From DASWIG01 sp965371445 (GTDB taxonomy: Bacteria > Acidobacteriota > Thermoanaerobaculia > Multivoradales > J023): a DNA stretch of 31,303 nucleotides. Location: positions 1-31,303 of the forward strand of contig CBDUYN010000120.1 in the NCBI GenBank assembly GCA_965371445.1, written 5' to 3'. Position numbers and translations under genes: made by a program. This document shows, in pieces, positions 25,738 through 31,303 of the stretch (its first letter is position 1; every line of letters starts with the position of its first letter). The notes under the pieces are model-generated. The model had not been told where the DNA came from. It worked only from the letters and a program-made list of their open reading frames with translations, and ran no database searches.

Positions 25738-27237
25738 CTACCGATTGGGCGGGCCGTCGCGCGTCTCCAGGACGGCTTGGATCGCCGGCCGATAGACCAG
25801 GACGAGGAGGAAGGCGTGCGAGAGGATCAAGTAGCGGATGTTGACGATATTCTGGACAGCTGCGAAGAAAAAGGCGTTGACGATCCACAGAGCCGCACAC
25901 GGCACCCATGGCGCGAGTATCGCCGCATTCAGCCGGCGCTGCCGAGACTCGGCGAAAAGACGGCGCAGGGCGAGCGGCAGGGCCAGAAGAAGAACGAACG
26001 CGGCGAGGACAAGGTAGGCCCTCGTCAGCCGCGGGTGGTGAGAGGCCATCCGCTGATAGTCCCAGACGCAGCCGTCGGAGAAAAACCATCGACGGATGGC
26101 GGCGTTGCCGCCGAGATGCCACGCCGTGACGCGAACATAGAACGCGAAGGTACCCCACGTGTTCTCCAGCGCGTCCCGTGCGGTGTCGAGGAGGATCGTT
26201 CCCCATCGTCTCGGTAGTACGGTCTTGAGGATGTCCACCGTGACCTCGCGCCGTAGCCGATCGTCAAGCCCGGTCACCCGGTTGATGACTCGGCGGGCCT
26301 CGTTGAGATGGCTGTCGTAGCGCCTCGCGTCGTCGACGGAAAGTCGCGCCTTCGTCCGTTCGGGCAGATCGTCGTAGACGTCGCTCAGGTACGGGAAGAC
26401 GAGCCGGAAGTGGGCGCCGGTGTCGAGCAGCGGCCACCAATCGGCGTCCCTCTTGTAGACCGTCTTGTGGACCGCGACGATGAGCGCCAGGCTGCAACAG
26501 AGAAGAGCCGCGGCCGCCGCCATGCGTTGCTTCAGGCCTTCGGGAAAGACCGTCCGACGCCGCGCCCACGCCCACAGGAGCGAGGTCAGGAGAAAAGTAG
26601 CCAGCAAGATCCACTTCTTCTCGACTCGCAGCCCCGCGGCGAGCAGGAAGCCGGCCCCCAAGGCGGCGCCGGCCACCCAGGGTGAAAATCGCCGGTCGGC
26701 GAGCGCGATCAGGGCTCCGCAGAAAACCAGGCAGGCGGAAAAAGTCAGGCCGTCGGTCATGAGAGCCAGGTTGAAATGACTGATCAGGGGATCGAAGAGC
26801 AGCAGAGAGGAAAGCAGGAGGATCTCTGTCGTCCTACGCTTCGGCTTGCCTCTGCCGCCACCGGCGGACGGCGTCGTCATCTGTACAAAAAAGAAAATGG
26901 AAAGGGCACCCACGAAGAGCTGGAAGAGCTGAACCGACGTGTAGCCCGAGGGCACCAAGCAGCGTCCTCCTTCCTCCAGCTTTTCATACTGCCTCCAGCC
27001 GAGCCATCTCGGCGCCTCCCCGTCCAGGAAGAGGCGTCCGGCTTGCGCCAGGATCCAGGGATAGACGATCCCCCGATGCTCGTTGACCTTGAGGTTTCTT
27101 GCGAAACTCAGATAGGTCCCCGTGTCGCCATAGTGAGGGATGTCCCCGAGGTTCACCGCCGTCCAGAAGACACCGACCAGGACATAGAGGACGGCGACGG
27201 CCCGGACGAAGCGCAGGTAGGATCTGGAGGTCGCCAT
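25738..27237 (-). CDS. Polytopic membrane protein, possible GT-C glycosyltransferase
   Basis: Starting at ATG 27237 the product has 499 residues and about ten hydrophobic helices (for example FVRAVAVLYVLVGVFWTAV, FVGALSIFFFVQM, WVAGAALGAGFLLAAGL). The first loop after helix 1 contains IPHYGDTGTYLSFARNL; an Asp in the first extracytoplasmic loop next to an aromatic is the typical catalytic arrangement of GT-C mannosyl/arabinosyl-transferase-like enzymes, so a polyprenyl-phosphate-sugar-dependent transfer outside the membrane is plausible. A long soluble loop lies between helices 7 and 8. There is no clear ribosome site; the ATG is 13 bases after the dehydrogenase stop, so it may be translated by coupling. 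The open frame continues upstream to 27492 inside the dehydrogenase gene, but that part is a shadow. Confidence 0.7.
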   Translation of the reverse strand: MATSRSYLRFVRAVAVLYVLVGVFWTAVNLGDIPHYGDTGTYLSFARNLKVNEHRGIVYPWILAQAGRLFLDGEAPRWLGWRQYEKLEEGGRCLVPSGYTSVQLFQLFVGALSIFFFVQMTTPSAGGGRGKPKRRTTEILLLSSLLLFDPLISHFNLALMTDGLTFSACLVFCGALIALADRRFSPWVAGAALGAGFLLAAGLRVEKKWILLATFLLTSLLWAWARRRTVFPEGLKQRMAAAAALLCCSLALIVAVHKTVYKRDADWWPLLDTGAHFRLVFPYLSDVYDDLPERTKARLSVDDARRYDSHLNEARRVINRVTGLDDRLRREVTVDILKTVLPRRWGTILLDTARDALENTWGTFAFYVRVTAWHLGGNAAIRRWFFSDGCVWDYQRMASHHPRLTRAYLVLAAFVLLLALPLALRRLFAESRQRRLNAAILAPWVPCAALWIVNAFFFAAVQNIVNIRYLILSHAFLLVLVYRPAIQAVLETRDGPPNR

Positions 27238-27250
27238 GGCGGAGGAGGGC

Positions 27251-28585
27251 CTAAGCCGAGACGACGTTCGCCGCCGGCCGTCGATAGACACCCCGGGTAT
27301 CGACGACGAGCCTTGAGCGCTCGCGCACCCGCTCGTAGTCGACCGAGCCGTGGTCGGTGACGACGACGACGGCGTCCTGCGCGTCGAGGACGTCGTCGTC
27401 GAGGGGCAATGATCGAAGCGGCGGCAGCTCGGGCCAGCTCCGCATGGCCGGCGCCTCGGGGACGTAGGGATCGTGGTAGCCGACCTGGGCACCTTTCTTC
27501 AGAAGTCGGTGGAGGATCTCGAAAGCGGGGCTTTCCCGGGGGTCGGCGACGTCTTTCTTGTAGGCCAGGCCGAGAACGAGGATCGAAGCGCCCGCGAGCG
27601 TCTGGCCGCGCTCGGCGAGGGCCTCTTCGAGGCGGTCGAGGACCCAGGCGGGCATCTCGCGGTTGATCTCGCCCGCCAGCTCGACGAAGCGGGTCCGGAT
27701 GCCCATCTCGCCGGCCTTCCAGGAGAGGTAGAAAGGGTCGATCGGGATGCAGTGACCGCCCCAGCCCGGTCCCGGGTTGAAGCGCATGAAGCCGAAGGGC
27801 TTGGTGTCCGCGGCTTCGAGCACCTCCCAGATGTCGACGTCCATTGCGGCGTAGATCGTCTTGAGCTCGTTGACGAGCGCGATGTTAACCGCCCGGAAGA
27901 CGTTCTCGCAGAGCTTCGAGGCCTCGGCGGCACGGCTCGTCGAGAGGCGCACGACCGAGGTGAAGACCGCACCGTAGAGCGTCTCGGCGATCTGGCCCGA
28001 GACCTCGTCGACCCCGCCGACCACCTTGGGGATGGTGCGGACCTCGACGCGGCTGCCGGGGTCGACGCGCTCCGGCGAGAAGGCGAGGAAGACCTCCCGG
28101 CCGCAGGCGAGGCCGCTCGTCTCGAGGATCGGCTTCAAGACCTCCTCGGTGGTCCCTGGCCAGGTGGTGGATTCAAGCGCCACGAGCTGGCCGGGCCGCA
28201 GCCGGTCGGCGATGGCGCGTGCCGTCGATTCGACGTAGCCCAGGTCGGGTCGGCGGCTCTCGTCGAGCGGCGTCGGGACGCAGATCAGGAGCGCGTCGCC
28301 TTCGGCGAGGCGACCGAAGTCGGCGGTCGCCTCGAGACGGCGGTCGGCGACAGCGGCGGCGATGGGCTCGGGAGAGACGTCGGCGATGTAGCTCTCGCCT
28401 CGGGCGAGGGTCGAGACCTTGGCCTCGTCGGTGTCGAAGCCGAGAACGTCGAAACCGTTCTCGGCGAAGGCGAGCGCGAGAGGCAGGCCGACGTAGCCGA
28501 GCCCGAGGACTGCGATCCGGGCCTCGCGGCGGCGGATCTTCAGCGCGAGCTCGTGGGCGGCCGGCGGTAAGTCCATTGGCGTCAT
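27251..28585 (-). CDS. UDP-glucose/GDP-mannose dehydrogenase family nucleotide-sugar dehydrogenase
   Basis: The 444-residue enzyme oxidises C6 of a nucleotide sugar to a carboxylate in two NAD-dependent steps. The N-terminal Rossmann domain has IAVLGLGYVGLPLALAF at 23-39 and the family motif LICVPTPLDESRRPDLGYV. The central domain has ESTTWPGTTEE and FNPGPGWGGHCIPIDPFYLS, whose Cys is the catalytic thiol. The C-terminal domain has LGLAYKKDVADPRESPAFE. The D-x-x-R-x-PDL-x-YV signature and the GGHCIPIDPFYL form resemble the UDP-GlcNAc/UDP-ManNAc 6-dehydrogenase branch (WbpA/WecC) more than UDP-glucose dehydrogenase, but the substrate is uncertain. It is the first gene of the minus-strand run reaching down to 23194 and would make an acidic sugar for the polymer. 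ATG 28585 follows AGGTG ten bases upstream; an ATG at codon 4 is possible. Confidence 0.9.
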   Translation of the reverse strand: MTPMDLPPAAHELALKIRRREARIAVLGLGYVGLPLALAFAENGFDVLGFDTDEAKVSTLARGESYIADVSPEPIAAAVADRRLEATADFGRLAEGDALLICVPTPLDESRRPDLGYVESTARAIADRLRPGQLVALESTTWPGTTEEVLKPILETSGLACGREVFLAFSPERVDPGSRVEVRTIPKVVGGVDEVSGQIAETLYGAVFTSVVRLSTSRAAEASKLCENVFRAVNIALVNELKTIYAAMDVDIWEVLEAADTKPFGFMRFNPGPGWGGHCIPIDPFYLSWKAGEMGIRTRFVELAGEINREMPAWVLDRLEEALAERGQTLAGASILVLGLAYKKDVADPRESPAFEILHRLLKKGAQVGYHDPYVPEAPAMRSWPELPPLRSLPLDDDVLDAQDAVVVVTDHGSVDYERVRERSRLVVDTRGVYRRPAANVVSA

Positions 28586-28622
28586 GGGTATCTTTCACCT
28601 GAGTTCAGGAGTCGGCGTTTGG

Positions 28623-28647
28623 GGGAGGGATCCTATGCGATCCTCCC
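28623..28647. promoter_or_regulatory. Inverted repeat in the divergent promoter region
   Basis: GGGAGGGATC (28623-28632) and GATCCTCCC (28639-28647) flank the six-base loop CTATGC and pair over nine bases with one bulged G. It sits between two divergent genes, just upstream of the -35 at 28660, so it could be a regulator-binding site or a leader hairpin for the minus-strand dehydrogenase mRNA. There is no T-run, so a terminator is unlikely. Confidence 0.4.
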
Positions 28648-28659
28648 TGGGAGATCCAG

Positions 28660-28687
28660 TTGACCGGCGTCCGGCCGTAGGTAGAAT
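28660..28687 (+). promoter_or_regulatory. Sigma70-like promoter for the 28713 gene
   Basis: TTGACC at 28660-28665 and TAGAAT at 28682-28687 each match consensus at five of six positions and are separated by 16 bases. Transcription would begin near 28694, about 19 bases before the ATG at 28713, leaving room for the GAGG at 28699-28702. This is the best promoter match I found in the window. Confidence 0.5.
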
Positions 28688-28712
28688 GCGCTCGTCTTGA
28701 GGCGCGGGCAGA

Positions 28713-30761
28713 ATGCAAACCGGAACCAGCTCCATGGTGCAGGGCGCACCGTTCAGTGATCGGCTGTGTGAAGCCGTCTGTTTCGGCTTCTGCCTGTGGA
28801 CGCTTTGCAGCTGGGCCGTGGTGTCGGCGGGGGGGACCCTTCGGACCTTGCTGGGGCTGTTCACGGTCGTGGTGGGCACGGTCCTGGCCGGGTTTCTGGT
28901 CTGGCGCCGCAGGCGGCCGGCGTTCGCCGGAGCGACCCCGGTGGCGGAGGTCGTAGCGCCTGGCTCGGGGCTCCCACGAGGTGTCCTGGCGGCGGCCGTC
29001 GCGGTAGCCTTGGGCGTCGTGTTCGCGATCCGGAGCTCGGAGAGCGCGCTCGTCAGGTGGTGGTGGATCGTCGGGCTGCTGGGGCTCGCGGCGATCCTCG
29101 TGCTCTGGCGCGAGGACCCGCGTCCGGCGGCGCCACCGGCCACTGGCCACCGACGCGAAGCCCTGCTCTGGGGCCTGGCGGCGTTTTGCATTGTCGTGAC
29201 CCTGGTCAGCCATCGGCCGGACATTGATGACGCCTTCTACATAGGCCTCGCGGTGCATGCCGTCGACGCCCCGGGTTGGGCGCTCCTGGGTAGCGATCCG
29301 TTGCACGGCATCCCGGAGCTGCCGCTTCACATGCCGCTTTACCGCCTCCATTCCTTCGAGCTGGCGAACGCGGCGCTCGCCAAGCTCACGGGGATTCCGG
29401 CGATCTACTGTTTTCACTGGATTGCGGCGTCGGTGGGGGCGTTGCTCCTGCCGCTGGCCCATGCCCGTCTGTTCCGGCGGCTCGCTCCCGGGCTCTGGCT
29501 GGAGGCGGTCGTCGTCCTGGTGGTCCTGTTCGTCGCGGTCGGCGAGACCCACCGCTGGTATGGGAACTTCGCTTTGGTCAGGATGTGGCAGGGCAAGGCG
29601 CTGTATCTCTTCTTCTTCCTGCCTCTGATCTACGCCTACGCCCTGGAGCTCGGGTGCCGGCCGAGCCGTCGTGTGGTCCTGCTGCTCGGCGCCGCGCAGG
29701 TGAGCGCCGTCGGCTGTAGCGCCTCGGCGCTTTGGGGCGCGCCGCTAGCCGCTGCCCTGGGCGTGATCAGCACCTTGCGACCGTCGCGCCGGCACCTCCT
29801 CGGCCTCGCCTGGGGAGCGCTGCCGACGGCGGCTGTTCTCGGGGTCGGATGGAGCTTGAAACGTGAGCTCGCCAAGACGAGCCGCCGCATCGCCGAGACC
29901 TCCACCGAGCCGGGCGACGGGTTCGAGAGGGCGCTCCACCTCGTGCTGGGCGACGCCCGACTGCTTAGCGTGGCGATCGCCGCGCTCCTGCTCGCCTGGG
30001 TGGTCTCGCCCCGGGGCCCGGCGCGGCGCTTCGCCGCCATCGTCCCCCTGGGCGGCTTCCTGCTGCTCAATCCCTACACGGAGATTCTGATCAGCGCCCA
30101 CGTCACGGGACGGGCGCTGTGGCGGGCCCTCTGGGCGGTCCCCCTTCCCCTCCTGATGGTGCTCGTCCTGATCTCGCCTCTGCGGCTTCCGGTCCCGGCA
30201 CGGTGGAGATGGGCACGTTTCCTCGCCGGTGCGGGTCTGCTGGCTGCTTTCGTCGTCTACGTCCCGAGCTACTCCGCGTTGAGCGAAAAGAACCGGGGGC
30301 TTCGGCTGGGGTTTCCGGGGCTCAAGGTGCCCGAGGTCGAGTACTCCTTCGCCGAGGCCTTGAACCGCCTCGCCGGGCCCGGCTCCCTCGTCCTGGCGCC
30401 CGAGCCGGTCACCGCCTGGATCCCCACCTTCCACGGCCACGCCGATCCGTTGGTCGTACGCCTGTACCTGCGCCCGAAAGGGATGAGGAATTTTCTGGGG
30501 AGCCGCAACGTCAACCGGCGCGAGGACATGGTAGCCTTCGTCGAAGGCCGGAGACCACGGGCAAGCGAGCTCTTCCAGGAGGGCTTGGACCTTTATCCGC
30601 TGCGGGGCGTCTGCCTTTCGACCCGGCGCCCCCGGGTGGCCCGGCAGGCGTTGCGCCAGGCCGGCTTTCGGCGCGAGGTCGCCGGAGAGAGCTACGAGAT
30701 CTGGCTACGGGCAGATCCGGCCGAAGTATCCGCCGTCCGCGCCCCGGGCGACGGCCCTTGA
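28713..30761 (+). CDS. Large polytopic membrane protein, DUF6077-like
   Basis: The 682-residue protein has about 13 or 14 hydrophobic helices between residues 20 and 520, then a soluble C-terminal domain of about 160 residues. After the fifth helix it has SHRPDIDDAFYIGLAVHAVD. This acidic DxDDAFY loop recalls the DUF6077 family of envelope membrane proteins, whose function is unknown; the acidic loop resembles GT-C catalytic loops, which is only a structural suggestion. A proposed promoter ends 25 bases upstream. The ATG at 28713 has a weak GAGG ten bases before it; ATG 28734 is possible. Its stop overlaps the ribosome site of the next gene ten bases on, so the two are co-expressed. The GC is very high, unlike the 4.8-10.9 kb block. 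Confidence 0.72.
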   Translation: MQTGTSSMVQGAPFSDRLCEAVCFGFCLWTLCSWAVVSAGGTLRTLLGLFTVVVGTVLAGFLVWRRRRPAFAGATPVAEVVAPGSGLPRGVLAAAVAVALGVVFAIRSSESALVRWWWIVGLLGLAAILVLWREDPRPAAPPATGHRREALLWGLAAFCIVVTLVSHRPDIDDAFYIGLAVHAVDAPGWALLGSDPLHGIPELPLHMPLYRLHSFELANAALAKLTGIPAIYCFHWIAASVGALLLPLAHARLFRRLAPGLWLEAVVVLVVLFVAVGETHRWYGNFALVRMWQGKALYLFFFLPLIYAYALELGCRPSRRVVLLLGAAQVSAVGCSASALWGAPLAAALGVISTLRPSRRHLLGLAWGALPTAAVLGVGWSLKRELAKTSRRIAETSTEPGDGFERALHLVLGDARLLSVAIAALLLAWVVSPRGPARRFAAIVPLGGFLLLNPYTEILISAHVTGRALWRALWAVPLPLLMVLVLISPLRLPVPARWRWARFLAGAGLLAAFVVYVPSYSALSEKNRGLRLGFPGLKVPEVEYSFAEALNRLAGPGSLVLAPEPVTAWIPTFHGHADPLVVRLYLRPKGMRNFLGSRNVNRREDMVAFVEGRRPRASELFQEGLDLYPLRGVCLSTRRPRVARQALRQAGFRREVAGESYEIWLRADPAEVSAVRAPGDGP

Positions 30762-30771
30762 GGAGTCTCAT

Positions 30772-31303
30772 ATGTCCAGCATCGCACTGCTCGTCGACGA
30801 CGCCCCCCGCCGGGAGGAGCTTTCCGCCCCGGCGGTGGAGAAGCCGCTTCTTCGCCTCCTGGTGGCGATGCCAGCTTTGAACGAAGAGAAGACCGTCGGA
30901 GAAGTGATCCGGGCCATTCCGCCCGAAATCCCCGGGATCGGCACGATCGACGTCCTGGTGGTCGACGACGGCAGCCACGACGAGACCTCCCGCGTCGCCC
31001 GGGAGGCGGGGGCACACGTCCTGCGCCATCCGCAGGCCCAGGGTGTCGGCGCCACGTTCCACTCGGCGCTCGCCCACTCGATCGACCACGGCTTCGACTT
31101 CCTGGTGACGATCGACTCCGACGGCCAGTTCGACCCGGCCGACATCCCGGCCCTGGTCGCTCCGGTCGTCGCTGGCGAGGCCGACTTCTCCTCGGCGTCG
31201 CGCTTCAAGGATCCGGCTCTCGTCCCCGACATGCCGTGGGTCAAGAAGTGGGGCAACCGGATGATGAGCCGGCTGATCTCGAGGCTCACCGGACAGAAGT
31301 TCT
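30772..31303 (+). CDS. GT2 family glycosyltransferase, polyprenyl-phosphate sugar synthase-like (3' end beyond window)
   Basis: The frame runs open for 177 codons to the window edge. The first 28 residues are a variable lead, then LRLLVAMPALNEEKTVGEVI, DVLVVDDGSHDETSRVA, HPQAQGVGATFHSALAHS and FLVTIDSDGQFDPADI follow. The DSDGQ-type DxD and the GVGA/A-x-x-G segment are typical of DPM1/DPG-synthase-like GT2 enzymes, which put a sugar onto a polyprenyl phosphate for use by GT-C transferases outside the membrane. That fits the neighbouring polytopic proteins. GAGGAG at 30760-30765, six bases before ATG 30772, overlaps the upstream TGA stop, so translation is probably coupled. The C-terminus, including any membrane helices, is not visible. 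Confidence 0.85.
   Translation, partial: MSSIALLVDDAPRREELSAPAVEKPLLRLLVAMPALNEEKTVGEVIRAIPPEIPGIGTIDVLVVDDGSHDETSRVAREAGAHVLRHPQAQGVGATFHSALAHSIDHGFDFLVTIDSDGQFDPADIPALVAPVVAGEADFSSASRFKDPALVPDMPWVKKWGNRMMSRLISRLTGQKF

Noticed and set aside
27473..28570. Plus-strand 365-codon frame opposite the nucleotide-sugar dehydrogenase
   Set aside because: The minus-strand dehydrogenase has full family motifs; the opposite frame is a low-complexity Arg/Asp/Gly shadow.

Overview
The window is a GC-rich bacterial chromosomal segment devoted almost entirely to building and decorating a surface polysaccharide. It carries seven separate sugar-transfer or sugar-modifying proteins, one giant four-domain glycosyltransferase, a UDP-sugar dehydrogenase, a sulfotransferase, two alkaline-phosphatase-superfamily (sulfatase-like) proteins, a methyltransferase and three large polytopic membrane proteins. 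There are no rRNA, tRNA or CRISPR features. GC-rich codon use, strong GAGGAG-type ribosome sites and this style of gene set fit an environmental Gram-negative such as an Acidobacteriota or Myxococcota relative. That placement is inference; no taxonomic marker gene is present.

Region by region: (a) 203-4499, plus strand: a small secreted DUF442-type phosphatase-like protein, a 69-residue membrane miniprotein with a YLDPGSGS motif, and a 1017-residue fusion of a nucleotidyltransferase with a PEP-synthase-like kinase. The fusion looks like the CTP:phosphoglutamine cytidylyltransferase plus L-glutamine kinase pair of the Campylobacter capsule phosphoramidate pathway. Directly behind it (4508-4750) sits what appears to be the first ~19 codons of the matching glutamine-amidotransferase-like hydrolase, abruptly broken. 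(b) 4781-10917: a block of visibly lower GC (roughly half GC in sampled stretches) with a membrane sulfatase-like protein, a polytopic membrane protein and a SAM methyltransferase, probably acquired separately. (c) 11020-19088, minus strand: a 2157-residue glycosyltransferase with 15 tandem 38-residue repeats followed by GT4-GT4-GT2-GT4 domains, and upstream of it a sulfotransferase with a long C-terminal coiled coil. (d) 19089-19930: a gene-poor divergent spacer with a decayed IS21-type transposase fragment. (e) 19931-23148, plus strand: a GT4 and a GT2 enzyme coupled by an ATGA overlap. (f) 23194-28585, minus strand: an operon-like run of UDP-sugar dehydrogenase, membrane protein, sulfatase-like protein and GT2 enzyme. 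(g) 28713 to the end, plus strand, behind a recognisable sigma70-like promoter: a DUF6077-like membrane protein and the start of a polyprenyl-phosphate-type GT2 enzyme cut by the window edge.

Working together, the dehydrogenase would supply a uronic-acid-type nucleotide sugar, the glycosyltransferases would assemble the chain, and the sulfotransferase, methyltransferase and possibly the phosphoramidate enzymes would decorate it. The two sulfatase-like proteins have Thr where sulfatases have Cys, so they may transfer or remove phospho-type groups. The mosaic base composition, broken hydrolase gene and IS remnant suggest that the locus has been rebuilt repeatedly by horizontal exchange.
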